Shown here: in pieces, positions 35,408-47,620 of the stretch | Layout: every line of letters starts with the position of its first letter | Position numbering within the stretch: the stretch's first letter is position 1 | From: Ampullaceana balthica | Lineage: Eukaryota > Mollusca > Gastropoda > Lymnaeidae | Assembly: GCA_944989445.1 (NCBI GenBank) | Contig: CALYLW010000061.1 | Span: 434,001 to 498,000, forward strand | DNA: 64,000 nucleotides | Direction: 5' to 3' | Notes under the pieces: generated by a model | Told to the model about the DNA's origin: nothing | Seen by the model: the letters and a program-made list of their open reading frames with translations, nothing else | Databases searched by the model: none | Program-made: the position numbers and the translations under genes

Positions 35408-35410
35408 TAA

Positions 35411-36141
35411 GGCAGAATTTTCGGTTTTCAACCCATCTTTTAAATGAAATTTGTTTTGTTTGATCATAGTCTTTTGTGGACTTTTAAAGACTACATACTA
35501 GTCCATAATTCCAGGATATGGAAACCATTGGGGGAAAGAACAAAAGTAATTTAGAATAATCTTTATAATTCTAAGAAACAACTGTTGATTGTTGAATGGA
35601 AAAGGTGGGAAATGAGCTGTTTGTGTTATCTTTTCGGGGTGTTGCAGGTCGAAGGTAACTCAGGTGTAGGAGGGATTAGATTATACTTACACGGAAGGGC
35701 CATTAAAATACGTACGTGGCCGTTATTTAACAACCGAGACGAGGACAAGAAAGAACAAAAATGTAACAGAATAAAGTTTCTCAGAAAGTTATTAAAATGT
35801 ATCCTCCCAATTAGACACGGGTTATCTACTAGTTAACCGGATCAAAAATCTATTTTCGAACAACTCACACAAGTTGTTTTTTTTTAAAAACCATTTTCAA
35901 CTATTAATATCCAATGTCTTGAGATCATTTTAAAGATTTCTTAATGTAATTTTCTTTTTCTTTTTTTAGTTGTGCTCCACCCACTGTCCAGTTCAGAATA
36001 CAGCTTATTGGTGTTCCTGACTTATGAACTTTCTGCACTCGCGGCTTGGGTAATCCTCCCCAAAGAAATGATCGTCCACTATCTTAGACTTAGAGGAGGT
36101 ATTTCTTGCACATGACTGGGAGTTGGGGTTGGTGTATGGTC
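35411..36141. other. Unassigned stretch
   Basis: Short open frame 35585-35836 (plus) has no known motif. No gene is supported. Confidence 0.45.
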
Positions 36142-36149
36142 TTTTAGAG

Positions 36150-36435
36150 GAGTGCTCCTCAAAGTGGTGGTCCGCGGACCGGTGCCGGTCCGTGGACCAT
36201 CCACTGCCCGTCCGCAGAAGTTATCAAGAAAGGACAGAAAAATATAATTGTACCATTAATTTTAATACTAACCATATAGAATATGTCAATTTTTTGGCAA
36301 TAAGCGCGTTAAATGAAATAAATTAAATAAATACATTTCGCTACCACATCAGTACAGGGAAAATAGTGCACCGATCCCTGGAGCAATAGATAAATTCCTG
36401 CCGGTCCGCCATTCTAAAAAGTTTGAAACGCACTG
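36150..36435. mobile_element. hAT-type MITE, copy 2
   Basis: It matches the element at 27784-28091 along its whole length (CAAAGTGGTGGTCCGCGGAC, CTACCACATCAGTACAG, AGTTTGAAACGCACTG). The left end has decayed to GAGTGCTCCTCAA. Flanks TTTTAGAG (36142-36149) and TTTTAGGT (36436-36443) agree in 6 of 8 bases, so this insertion looks older than copy 1. Confidence 0.9.
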
Positions 36436-36919
36436 TTTTAGGTCTTTAAGGCTGTAAGGCCATTCCTTTGTCACGGCATTGAAGTTATGGTAACTTGTCG
36501 ACTGGAAGACCATCAACTCTGGTAGACACAGTAGCGTACCGAAACCAGATGAGACGCACCCAAGTGTACAGCAGACACACTACCGTACTATATAGGAGAC
36601 ATACTCAAGAGTATGCAAGCTTGTGGTTCAGAACCTGTGGTATTTTCAGAGATTTTTTTTTAACTTGGAAGATTGTGAAAGGCCAATGGTAATGCCAAAA
36701 GTCGTCAAATATTCAAATATCTATCTTCTATATATATAATTCTCTTCGTGGTCGGACCCTGCGAGGCAAGAAGCTGCAAGTATGTGCAACAGAGCATGAC
36801 GAATGACCCTCGCTCGGGTCAACTAAACACAGTTAACGATTGACAAAGAGAAGGTAGTGGAGGGGTGTCCAACAATGGCCCTTGCGTTTTAGTTGCGTTG
36901 TCCCTTCACAGAAATCGTG

Positions 36920-36991
36920 AGATTCGTAGTATACTGGTTAACACGTCCGCCTCATACGAGGAAGGTCCTGGGTTCAAGCCCCGGCGAATAT
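36920..36991 (+). tRNA. tRNA-like sequence resembling tRNA-Val but with a CAT anticodon (probable pseudogene)
   Basis: The sequence folds by eye as a 72-nt cloverleaf: acceptor AGATTCG with CGAATAT (6 of 7 pairs), a weak D arm around GTATACTGGTTAACAC, anticodon arm TCCGC-CTCATAC-GAGGA (4 of 5 pairs), and T arm CTGGG-TTCAAGC-CCCGG. The body resembles animal tRNA-Val(CAC), but positions 34-36 read CAT. T-runs follow at 36996-37011, a possible Pol III terminator. Mispairs in three stems argue for a degraded or SINE-derived copy. Confidence 0.5.
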
Positions 36992-36999
36992 ATATATTT

Positions 37000-38470
37000 T
37001 TGTTTTTTTTTAAATGTCTGTTTGTGTCCGTTCTTTTACCTCTTTATTGCATAGCATACGCCGAAGACTGGCTCATCATAGACAGTGCAAAGAACGGTTT
37101 GGGGGTGAGAGTACAGACACAAAAAGCAGCACCAAGTAAATACAAAAAATAGCGAGTAAACGTGAAGACATGCACACTTAGGTTGTTGTTACCCGCCTCC
37201 CATTTATTACTACCATCCCTTAAACATAAACTTTGTTTGGCCGATCCTAGCGAGGGTTAGTCATATTTAGGGTTGTTAATTGCGTGTTTTTTTGTTGTTG
37301 TTTTTTGGGAAAACCGATTAACGATTATGTAACTCCGATTTTAAACCGATTATCGTTTTACAGCTGACTTCATAGAAGTTAGGGGTGTACCGAATTTCGC
37401 CTGAAAATGTCTCGAAAATAAACAATGAGTTGGCAGTTCAACCGACGTTCACTCGCGTTGTTTTGATTTCTTCGTGCTGTAGTTTGTGTCCGTTCTTTCG
37501 ATTAAAGCCAAAAACTGAAATTTATGACGTCATTAAACTGAACATTTCTCACTCACGGACATTGAAAATTAAGAATATTTTGAACTAAATTTTATGACAA
37601 TCTGTTGATACTTGAGCGAATGCTTGTGCTGAAGGGGGGTACGTCAGCGATGTATTTGATCCTTTAAGGGAGAATCGTTTATGGCAGTGAACACAGTAAA
37701 CTTTTTCACCATCTTCGAGACTTTGCCATCCACAGTTAGCTTAACAACAAAATTTTTGCTCAACTTTCTAGTCATATGTTTAAATTTAACTGCGCTGATG
37801 CTGTCAGCCATTTTTTAGTTGACGTCTGCCGGTCCACATGAAGTAATAAAAATAAATTATAAAATTACGTGGGAGAACGAGCAACAAAGCCCGTCCAAGG
37901 AGGTTCCGCCAAAGTTCGGTGGCATGTTGTAACTCCCCTCCACCCATCTCCCACACACATACACTATAAACTTTTCATACAACTCACATGCGGATATACA
38001 TCACATGGCAAAAAAATGACAATCAAGTTGAATTTTTTTTTCATTCTGTAGTGCTTTATTTTAGAATCACAATTACAAACAGACAGAAATAGATTTTCCC
38101 ATTTGATGAATATCGAGCATTTGGGAAGGGGCGGGCAGTGCGTGTAAAAGACGCTCCTCTACAAAAAACAAATTTGGTTGGCTGGACAGCATGAATAAAA
38201 CGATATGACCATCATGGACAAGTGCATAACTTGATCGCCCCAGACACACAGCACAGTTACGGTTCATTGGTCTAAGACATGACATGGAATTAAGTTATGC
38301 AATAACACCTGTTGCCGACTGGTTTAACAAACCGTGAGCAACATTGCCAGACAGAAGTTGAAATTCTACTTAAAAAGTATAAAGATAAAAGCATGATCTA
38401 AGCTGACCGTTGGCACATGCTTATGGTTGTATTAAATAATTGAACTCATTCTAATTGAATTATTTTATTT
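37000..38470. other. Unassigned stretch
   Basis: 37268-37370 (TAGGGTTGTTAATTGCG, ACCGATTAACGATTATG) resembles the left end of the MITE at 18279, without a matching right end. Short open frames at 36865-37152, 37385-37588 and 38073-38285 carry no recognised domain. Confidence 0.45.
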
Positions 38471-38474
38471 TTTA

Positions 38475-38965
38475 AAATCCTTTATATTAACTCGTGGTGT
38501 CTGCGGCCGACCTTGCTTGCTTGCTTGTCGCCAAAACTTTTGATCGATTTTTAACCCACTTGCTCGCAAGATAGCGAGCTGAAATTTTGCAGGCAGTTTC
38601 GTACCGATGATAAAAACAATGTATCAAAATTTCAGATCGATCGCATGTACCGTAATTAAATTATTGATTTTTTAGATTATTTTATTTATTCCTATGTATC
38701 ATGCTATTTTTTGAGATAGAGCGTCGCGGTGCGTATTATATTGAACAACCTTTCTGTCGCGCAATAAGCTGCGTATTTTATTGACAGCTCTTTTTATAAA
38801 CATATTCCTGATCGGTGCGCATTATATTAAACACGTTTTACAACACAACTGCAATTTTGTATTTCTGGATGGTCTGGCGCTGCGTATTATAATGAACATT
38901 CTTTTATTTACTTCTCGTACATAAAGGATTTATAGTCAAAAACTTGGTTTTTTACGGGTTTTTCT
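38475..38965 (+). repeat. Dispersed repeat family A, copy 2 (fullest)
   Basis: It begins near AATCCTTTATATTAACTCG and ends near GGTTTTTTACGGGTTTTT. It contains GCGAGCTGAAATTTTGCAGG, ATTTCAGATCGATCGCATGT, GAGCGTCGCGGTGCGTATTA and ATTATAATGAACATTC. It matches 1-300 and 63206-63700. It is about 490 bp with no coding capacity and no clear inverted ends. Confidence 0.85.
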
Positions 38966-39999
38966 TATTATTAATAATTTTATGACTCCAAACATTCTCT
39001 TTGGCGTCAATGAAAAAGTTATGTTTGAAATGCATATCATATTTCCTTACAGATGTGACAATGGTCTTTAAATAGCACTCCGATGCACATACAAATATTG
39101 GCTTGTTGACTATACATCCCAAGGCCGCAACGATAACCATGCCTCAAGTAAAGACAACTGCCAGGGTGTACGAAACAAGCAGAGACAGCTCAGAGACAGC
39201 CTAGGATAAATGATTGTGACATTAATCCAAATTATTGCAGAATGCATGGCATCATAACAAAAGCACGTGCACACCAGGATGCATGATGCATTTCTGTATT
39301 TAAATTATGATGTGGATAGTTGTTTTAAAGTAGGGCAAATAAGAAATGTTTACGGTTAATGAAACAGCAGACACGTGTGGAAAAAATGTGCTAACTACAT
39401 AGAAGTTGTTAACTAGCTAGATGAAATCTGTTAACTTACAAAATGAAATTCGTCAACTAACTACATCAGTTAACTAGCTACATGAAAGTTAACTAACTAC
39501 ATGAACATTTTTAACTATTGAACTTTGATTTCTGTTTTTGTACCTTTACAAACACATTTATTTTATTTTTTTTTGGCTTTTCAACGTTTCCGTAACATTA
39601 ATGAAAGAATAAACCTGGTGAAGCTGGTTTGATTTTATGCAGCAGGTCAGGTTGATATTTTACTGGGGTCTTTTTTTTTATCATGTTAGATATTAAAATG
39701 AACAAAGTCTACTCAGTTCCTTGATAAGATCATCTCAAAGTGAAATGAACATCTTTCCTAACATCATCCAAACAATGGAGAGTGACATAAGGGATAGTTT
39801 CACTGTGACCAAGACTAACTTGATGAATTAATGAAGCTATCAAAACTTCATTGGCTGAAGTTTACTGTAACTTTCTTAAACTTTAGTGCTTGCTGTTTGA
39901 AAGACAATTTAAGCTCCAAATATAAGTTCTATGAAGACAGTCTACGCTGAATTTTCATTAAGGTCTTTAGAGAAAATCCACCCTAATTTTTTAAATTAG
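38966..39999. other. Unassigned stretch
   Basis: 39410-39520 has a loose GTTAACTAACTACATGAA repeat (four degenerate units). From about 39960 the sequence grades into the 36-bp array. No gene is supported. Confidence 0.5.
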
Positions 40000-40495
40000 A
40001 TCTATGGAGACGTTCCAACCAAAATTTTTAATTAGGTCTATGGACATGTTAAACTCAAAATGTTTAATTAGGTCTTTAGAGAAAATCCACCAAAAATTTT
40101 CAATTAGATCAATAAATAAAATTTGTCAAAAAATGTTAATGAGATCTATGGCGACATTACATCCAAAATTTTCATTTAGATCTATGGCGACATTACATCC
40201 AAAATTTTCAATTAGATCTATGGCGACATTACATCCAAAATTTTCAATTAGATCTATGGCGACATTACATCCAAAATTTTCAATTAGATCTATGGCGACA
40301 TTACATCCAAAATTTTCAATTAGATCTATGGCGACATTACATCCAAAATTTTCAATTAGATCTATGGCGACATTACATCCAAAATTTTCAATTAGATCTA
40401 TGGCGACATTACATCCAAAATTTTCAATTAGATCTATGGCGACGTTACATCCAAAATTTTGAATAAGATCTATGGAGAGGTTACATCCAAAATTT
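40000..40495. repeat. Minisatellite, 36-bp unit (SMATLHPKFSIR-type frame)
   Basis: Nine or so near-identical copies of AGATCTATGGCGACATTACA / TCCAAAATTTTCAATT run from 40141 to 40460, preceded by four or five degenerate copies from 40000. Open frames on both strands follow from the 36-bp length. Homogeneous centre and degenerate edges are typical of tandem arrays maintained by unequal exchange or slippage. Confidence 0.94.
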
Positions 40496-42170
40496 TCAAA
40501 CATTAGCTTCAAGAAGAAAATCTACAAAATTTGAAGATAAATTTAATCAATGAGATCAATAATTGCTGGTAGTGGTAGTGGTAGGTGTCATAATTTAAAC
40601 AAACCCCTTTTGTCCCAATGGCAATCCCTGGCGTACAGAGTCCTAATATCCAAAAATTGGCTGTTAACAAAATGGAAGTACCCGGTAATTTTCAACATTT
40701 GGTCCAAGATTAATAAAAAATGTGTAAAATTCAGATTGAACTGAGAACATTTTAATACCTTTAATTACATTGGAGAAAATTAATGAGTGGAAGAGTGGAG
40801 CAGGAAATATGACCTTGCCAGGAACAAGTACAAAACAGAGGCCTTCTTAGCAACAACACTTCATTGGCCAGTAGTCCTATTGTTCAATGGTAATGATAAA
40901 CTTCACCTTTAATATAATTAAAATATGACATTTCACCTCAACAGCATGTACAATGCCATTGCAGGCCAAGTTTGAGTCAATAGGATTTAATACAGGAATA
41001 CATTTTTGTAAAAGACAATGAAATATTTGATCATCATAAATATAGTTGTACTGATAGGTTCAACAGTTTTCTAGCCTGATACTTAATACAAATAATGTTA
41101 TGCGTCATACCATTAATAATTGCTTCTCAAATTGTATTAAGTCATCGCTACTCCTCAAACACCATTTTTAAGTAGGACTTTGTTTCAATAGGACCACTGA
41201 CCTGCATATAAATATACATATCCAAGAACAAGCAACGGCCACAGTAAATTTTTCAATTTTATAATAAAGCAATTTTTCTTTAACAACTTTCAACAAACAT
41301 TTCAACAAGAACAGGTCATTGGGATAACAAATGTTTACACAATCAATATAATAAGTCAAGTTTATTTCTTTTTTAAAAACTTTTGAAAGACATTTTTTTT
41401 CAGATTTGCACAATGTTTATAACAAAAACTCTTGCCCTTCTTTGTAATACTTTTCTTCATAGATATTTTTTTTCAAAGTTTCACGTCCCACTTTAAAAAC
41501 ATTTAAAGGGAACAAATATTTCTTTTTCTTTTGTTTTCAAAAAGATATTTATATCTTTAGAATGTGTTTTGTACATTTATTTACAATTTGAAATCCTCCC
41601 ATGATACAATTATGCTTAGATTTCAGTGTTGAAAACTGGCATACCTAAGTGTTTAAGTAAGTTTAAGGCTTTCTAAAATGTTCAAACAAGAAATGCTCCC
41701 ATCCAAAACAAGCAAAAGAAGGCCTCGGATTGCAATTAAAGCGCAGCGTTTCAGCAGATTGAATTCTGAAAATTAAAGGGATATTTTTTTTAAAAATTAT
41801 ATTAAGACGGACTTTACAAACAGATAAATGCACTTTTAATATGGGGCTTTAAACATTTTAAAAATTATTCTTTTAAACATTAACAGATTTGACTGAAGAA
41901 TCGCACTTTAGACATTCTGTTCTTTGTTCACCACTTTGTCATGATCTATCAAGGCATGTTTCTCAGAGATAACCCAACAAATAAACATAGAGAAAGAGTT
42001 TCTTCTTAAAAAGAGAATAGTGAAGATGTGAATTATTTAGGCCACGGACAGAAAATGTCCTTCTGGGAGTAAATCAAGGTCTGGGTTTATTTTTTATGTA
42101 TTGAAATAACCAAGACAGAAAAAAAAACCAAGACAGCAATGAAGTGAATATCTGTAATAATCAAGTGACT
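40496..42170. other. Unassigned AT-rich stretch
   Basis: No open frame with a domain, no repeat and no transposon end was recognised. It could belong to sequence downstream of the Polycomb gene. Confidence 0.45.
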
Positions 42171-42174
42171 GGAA

Positions 42175-42895
42175 AATCTGTAAATATGTAAGATGTATGG
42201 AATATTGTTGTAATGGTGAATGGGGTGAATGAAATACGGTAAACGAATATGTTATTGTACGATGTATGTAATATTGTTGTAATAGTGAATGAAATACGGT
42301 AAAAGAATATGTTATTGTAAGATGTATGGAATATTGTTGTAATAGTGAATGGGGTGAATGAAATACGGTAAACGAATATGTTATTGTACGATGTATGTAA
42401 TATTGTTGTAATAGTGAATGAAATACGGTAAAAGAATATGTTATTGTAAGATGTATGTAAAATTGTTGTAATAGTGAATGAAATACGGTAAACGAATATG
42501 TTATTGTAAGATGTATGTAAAATTGTTGTAATAGTGAATGAAATACGGTAAACAAATATGTTATTGTAAGATATATGTAATATTGTTGTAATAGTGAATG
42601 AAATACGGTAAACGAATATGTTATTGTAAGATGTATGTAATATTGTTGTAATGGTGAATGAAATACGGTAAACGAATATGTTATTGTAAGATGTATGTAA
42701 TATTGTTGTAATAGTGAATGAAATATGGTAAACAAATATGTTATTGTAAGATGTATGTAATATTGTTGTAATAGTGAATGAAATACGGTAAACGAATATG
42801 TTATTGTAAGATGTATGTAAAATTGTTGTAATAGTGAATGGGGTGAATGAAATACTGTAAGCGAATGTGTTATTGTAAGATGTATGGAATATTTA
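42175..42895. repeat. Minisatellite, 60-bp unit
   Basis: About twelve copies of AATGAAATACGGTAAACGAA / TATGTTATTGTAAGATGTAT / GTAATATTGTTGTAATAGTG with exactly 60-bp spacing through 42421-42840. Some units carry an extra GGGGTGAATG. A two-unit block of about 130 bp (with TTATTGTACGATG) occurs twice in a row at 42220-42480, which indicates block duplication. The long minus-strand frame (FTVFHSLLQQYYIHLTITYS type) is a by-product. Confidence 0.95.
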
Positions 42896-45059
42896 AAGAA
42901 GATGTGTAATACAGCTAGTGCTCGACTAATGACCGTGATCGCTTCGGACAGACTGGTTGTAACTCGATTAACTCGCTAAGTTTTATTTTAAAAACATTTT
43001 AGTTAAATTATGTCATCATTTCAAAAATTTCATTTAACTTTAACATTGTTATTCATAATATTTGATAATTATTAAGTGACGTTTGTGTGATCTCTACACC
43101 ATTTTGAAGTAAATCTGAAATCTAATATGACTAGAGATTGTGGTCGTAAGTTGCATAGGTTATAAGTCGAGCACTAGCAGTAGTGTAAAAGTGTGTGTAA
43201 ACAGATATCAGAAGAGCAAAAATAAATTTTCAAGGATAACTTTTTTTGGTTGTTTTTTTTCTTTTTTTTGGTCTGACATTTGAAAATATTCTAAAAGACA
43301 AGACAATTTAAAGCCACAGAAGAGCCTAATATCTATTTTTAGCAGTTGTGAAAACACATGAGAAAGTTTTTAAGCCTATATGAATAAGAAAATATATTAA
43401 CATCTTTTGTGGTTTATTTGATAATATTAAGAAAATGTTATTGAAACCATAAAGACAAAATAACAGCACATAGTAAATAGAAATAAATCATCTTTTGTTA
43501 TTTGATATTCACTTGAAGCAATGATAAGTACAGGGCCCTTGGAACATAGTCTTCATGCATTAAACACCAAGATAACTTAGCTTCTCATTGCATCCAAAAA
43601 TGTGTTCTATCTCCATAAACTTTTTGGACATGAGATGTATTTAAATGCACAGAAAAGCTCTGTTGTGTGCATTTTTTAGGATCTAACACATATATTTTTT
43701 TTCCCCATATATTTATGTCAATTTACCTTGAGTAAAATTTTTAAAAAAAACATAAATTTATTTTTTAAAATATTATTACTATATAAGTATGCAATTATTT
43801 ATTAATTTTTTTAATAAAAAATATTTTGAAGCAAACAATAGTCAGTCAAGTATAATATATCATAAATACAAAACAACTTTTGCAATTCTAACTCTTTGAA
43901 GAATAAAATTAAATTCTGATGTAAAATGACAGACATAGATGACACGTCTATTCAAAAATGCAGAACAACACTGAAAAGAAAAAAATAAACAGAAGTGGGT
44001 GAGGGAGAAAACACTAAGGAAAATAAAACTAAATGGATACCAACCAAAAGTACACAGCATTTTGAGATCTAGGCATAAATAGGTGTTCAATAAAATAATG
44101 GCCAATCAGACCATAGCTTAAAGAATCAGATGGCCAATCAGGTCACTGCATATAATAGTTAACATAATGTGGTAGCCAATCAGAACACTGTAAATTATAG
44201 CTAACATAACAATTTATGTGGATGAGCAGAAATTGTTGAAGATGCCAAATAAAAATCAGAGCTACTATGTGGTGAGAAAATACAGTTATTTAATTAAATA
44301 AACTAGCTGATATTCAAAAGTTCATGTTAATAAAACAAGGTTGTTGTCTGTGTTAAAGTAAAAGAAATGAATTAAGAGTAAACTAAAAATAAATGTTATA
44401 AAAGTCAACTAAAAGAATCTCTATGTTTGAATCTTCTGGGATTAGGACTTGCAAAGTAATTTTTAAAAAAAAATTTTGTTTAAAAAAAAATACATTTATG
44501 TGTTCACAACAAATTAATTTACATGATCAAAATATTTGTAAATCAGATCAGTTAAATAAAAACGACATTTTTGTCAACATTAATTTCATTTGATAGTTTA
44601 ACTTTTTTTTTCAATGTTAACATGGAAATGACCAAGATTGTAAAAAAATTGTTCAACAATAAAAATCAATAGGAATGGTCCTCCTTATCAATAATGGTTC
44701 ATTCAAGGAAAGTTTATCCATTTCCCTATATCACTGACTTCTTTGAATGGCAGAAAGAGAAACTCACATTTAAACCTCAATGACTACAAGGGTTGGCTTG
44801 GCAGTACTGTCACTTTGTCATGTGGATTCTCAGGTCACTAATGTTTATTGACATAATTCCTACAGTTCAACTCTGCCGCCATGAAAAGTCTTCCTTTGCA
44901 TTGCTAGGCATTTATAGGTTCCAAAGGACAGCATCCTTGAGTGACCCAGTTGCAAACATGCTGGAAAATGGCTGTCCATGACCTCACTGAGCTAGAGAAC
45001 GACTGGACTTTGAGAAGACCAAACACTAGGTGCTGTGTCACCAACATGATGCTAAGCTT
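42896..45059. other. AT-rich stretch downstream of the Polycomb stop codon (likely includes its 3' UTR)
   Basis: No other gene was recognised. The minus-strand mRNA should continue past 45060. A canonical AATAAA on the minus strand lies at 44844-44849 (TTTATT on plus), about 210 bases after the stop, and could be its polyadenylation signal; other A/T-rich candidates exist further along, so the end is not fixed. Confidence 0.4.
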
Positions 45060-46115
45060 TCATCCCGTTCGTGCGGAGTGCATCTCCTTGAAGAAGCCCT
45101 GCTCAGAGGCACTCTCCACAAATGTGATTTTGACCTGGTGGCAGTTGACGTCAGTGATGGTGATGTTGTGGGTTGCATCGAGGGTGTTCCTGCGTTTGGC
45201 GTGGTGAAGCTTCTTGTGGTGATACTGATCCGCGCTGCTGTAGCTGAAGCTTCGCTGATGGTCCCGGATGTTGCTGCTGCCAGCGTTGCAGCTTGGCGAC
45301 GTGATCTTCTCATCTTGCTGTTGTTGCTCCAGGTCCTCCTTCAGGATTTGAGCTTCCAGGCGTTCCCGTTCCTTGTTGACCTGATTCTGAAAATTCGTCC
45401 CGAAATTCCAGTCGTCTTCCTCCTCCTCATTTGAAAATTTCCTGCTAGCCGGGTGTCGAGAGGTGTTGACTGTTGATGCAATGTTGTGTTGGTCGCAATC
45501 GCTGTTGATTCCGTGATTTTTGTTGAGATGATCAGAAAACGTGTGGATGTTGTTGTTATTGTTTGTCTTGCTGTTGTTGTTGTTCAGTGGATTGTCTTTG
45601 TTATCTGTTGTGGCCTCATGGGAAGGACTCGACTCCCTGTCCACGTAATCCACATCGGAGCGGACTCGGTGAACCCGAAGAACATTAGGTTCCCCTGGGG
45701 ATGAGGTCAGGGTCGGGGAGTACTTCACCTCCCAGCAATCTGATGTTGACCACTGGTCATCATCTTCATCATCGTCGTCGTCATCATCGTCCTCATCTCT
45801 GGTTTTCTCATTCTCTTCCTTAATGATGGACAGCTCTTTTCTGGACTTTTTGGCTTGTTTATCTCCCTTGAATGACCTGTCACTGTGGCTCGACTCCTTG
45901 CTACCCCGAGTTCGTCCCTCGCGTTTCTTCTGTTTGACTTTCCTTTCCTTGATGGCCCGAGGTGGACTCCCCCACAGGAGCGGCAACCTATCAGAGGGGA
46001 GGTAAGGCCAGAGGTTCTCCTGGGACTGTGCCTTCTTCTTTGTTGGAGGTGTGATCACCAACTCCTCTGGTTCACTATCGGCAGTGTCACTCATGTGCTC
46101 AGCACTGGCAAGACG
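45060..46115 (-). CDS. Pc: Polycomb (Pc/CBX-class) protein, terminal coding exon with the C-terminal repressor box
   Basis: The exon starts after a good acceptor (TCTTCTTATTGACAG) at 46115 in phase 0 with RLASAEHMSDTADSEPEELV, and ends at TGA 45060-45062. Counting from the first in-frame Met (46094), the 344 residues hold a basic region (48-63), an acidic run (100-113), an N-rich run (171-182), a Q-run (257-260) and, at 311-337, the conserved Polycomb C-box (ITITDV ... VKITFVES ... EQGFFKE). In CBX/Pc proteins this box binds RING1 and anchors the chromodomain protein in PRC1, which silences genes by reading H3K27me3. The middle is low-complexity and shows no other domain. Phase 0 matches the end of the upstream exon at 52667. 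An AATAAA candidate lies at 44849-44844. Confidence 0.88.
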   Translation of the reverse strand, partial: RLASAEHMSDTADSEPEELVITPPTKKKAQSQENLWPYLPSDRLPLLWGSPPRAIKERKVKQKKREGRTRGSKESSHSDRSFKGDKQAKKSRKELSIIKEENEKTRDEDDDDDDDDEDDDQWSTSDCWEVKYSPTLTSSPGEPNVLRVHRVRSDVDYVDRESSPSHEATTDNKDNPLNNNNSKTNNNNNIHTFSDHLNKNHGINSDCDQHNIASTVNTSRHPASRKFSNEEEEDDWNFGTNFQNQVNKERERLEAQILKEDLEQQQQDEKITSPSCNAGSSNIRDHQRSFSYSSADQYHHKKLHHAKRRNTLDATHNITITDVNCHQVKITFVESASEQGFFKEMHSARTG

Positions 46116-46879
46116 CTGTCAATAAGAAGACATGTAATTAGATGACATGTGATACATACTTGTCATAGATGACGTGATACTTAAATTTTAATATTTGTAA
46201 AACATATTCATATGTGAGTTCTTTTTTTTAAAATGAGATTGACACAAAAATCTACTTTATTCTTGTTCTTGGCTTTCTACTTATTTAGTGTAGGTATATT
46301 TAACATATAAATAAAATATTTTTCTCATAGAGCCAAAAATATACTAAAGCACGATAAAATAAATAAATCTTTAATTCATTTAGGGAAATGTCAAAACAAC
46401 TTGCTACACAAATAGCTAGATTAATGGGGAGAGGCCGGGTACCATAAATATACAGGGGAGAAACTCTTGGATAATGAAGAAAATGAAAACAATTCTTTTG
46501 TTATTTCAGTCATGTTTACGACTAGTCTAAGGTTATCATGTTGCCTTTTTTGGACACAATTTCCCCTGAGCTTCTGTCAACATTATTGATCGGGTCCACA
46601 GTTAACCTCAGAATCAAAGTGTTAACACTCCTGTATGTGTCAAGGACAGTTCAGTTTGAATATGTCACGCAGGCTTCAAAACCAGAGGGTCTAGAGTATG
46701 GGGGGGGGGCATGTGGTGGGTGAGGCAAGGAGAGGTAGAATCGGTGTAACTTTGGTAAGGGGGGGGGCGGTCAGATGTTTCCTTAACCGCCATCACGAAA
46801 ATTATATTGTTGGGGGGACGCAATCTATATATTTATCAAATGCCCCACTAATGAACAGATAGAAATAAATAGAAGTAAA
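46116..46879. other. Polycomb intron, 3' part, no other feature recognised
   Basis: It contains G-runs at 46700 and 46760 and AT-rich sequence. An open frame at 46538-46723 (plus) has no domain. Confidence 0.5.
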
Positions 46880-47400
46880 AAAAGATTTTTAAAAACCACG
46901 TTTTTATAAGCGGACTAAAAAGAAGAAAATAATTAAAAACTTATAAATTCAAGTACTTTGATTTAATATGACTAAAAACGTGGGGCGGGCGCTTATGAGG
47001 TTTAACATATGCAGCTCACTCATACTCTCACTTATAGATCTCTCTTTTGTCTTCTAAATTAAAGATCTTTAACTTTTGTACCAAACACCCGCCCCACGTT
47101 TTTAGTCATATTAAATTAAAATACTTGAACTTGAACTTATAAGTTTTAAATTATTTTCTTCTTTTTAGTCCGCTTATAAAAACGTGTTTTTTTTAAAATC
47201 TCTTTTTACTTCTACTTCTATTTATTTTATTCTTTTTAGTCCACTTATAACAACCTGGTTTTTTAAAATATTTTTTTTACCTCTATTTATTTTACCAAAC
47301 ACCTCACAAGCACCCGCCCTACGTTTTAAAACATTGTGATGTGGTCACGGGGTGAACTCACGGATGTTAACAAAAGCAGACGGTACAGATGCTTATATAT
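46880..47400. repeat. Foldback-like element with long inverted arms, copy 2 (Polycomb intron)
   Basis: It matches 2720-3275 in the same orientation: left arm 46880-46990 (AAGCGGACTAAAAAGAAG ... GACTAAAAACGTGGGG), right arm 47090-47200, the degenerate third arm end (GTCCACTTATAACAACCTGG), and the trailing AGACGGTACAGATGCTT. Differences between copies are mostly single bases. Confidence 0.85.
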
Positions 47401-47413
47401 AGACTATAGATAA

Positions 47414-47620
47414 ACTAAAAAGTTCAATAATTTAATAACGGTACATTCGATCGATCTGAAATTTTGATACAATGCATTGTCATCCAAGATCTATCTGTGG
47501 TAAAATTTTCAGATCTGTAGGACCATCAGAAGTGGTTCAATTTTACGTTGGCAGATTTGAAAAAATCTTGGACAAACAAACCAACAGGAACGAAAGCGAG
47601 TTAATAAAAAACGTAGTAAA
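47414..47620. repeat. Dispersed repeat family B, copy 2
   Basis: It matches 7246-7445 nearly base for base (ATTCGATCGATCTGAAATTT, GGTAAAATTTTCAGATCT, GGACCATCAGAAGTGGTTCA, ACGTTGGCAGATTTGAAAAA). Here it follows directly after the foldback element. At 3275 the foldback is followed by different DNA, so the two are separable. Confidence 0.75.

Noticed and set aside
40004..40512. Repeat protein SMATLHPKFSIR (plus) or IENFGCNVAIDL (minus)
   Set aside because: 36-bp minisatellite; the same reasoning applies.
42094..42735. 213-residue minus-strand frame with FTVFHSLLQQYYIHLTITYS repeats that could look like a membrane protein
   Set aside because: 60-bp minisatellite; hydrophobicity comes from AT-rich units, with no start or splice support.
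45038..45434. Plus-strand and out-of-frame minus-strand frames over the Polycomb exon
   Set aside because: Shadows of the real coding exon; the C-box and the phase match with upstream exons fix the frame.
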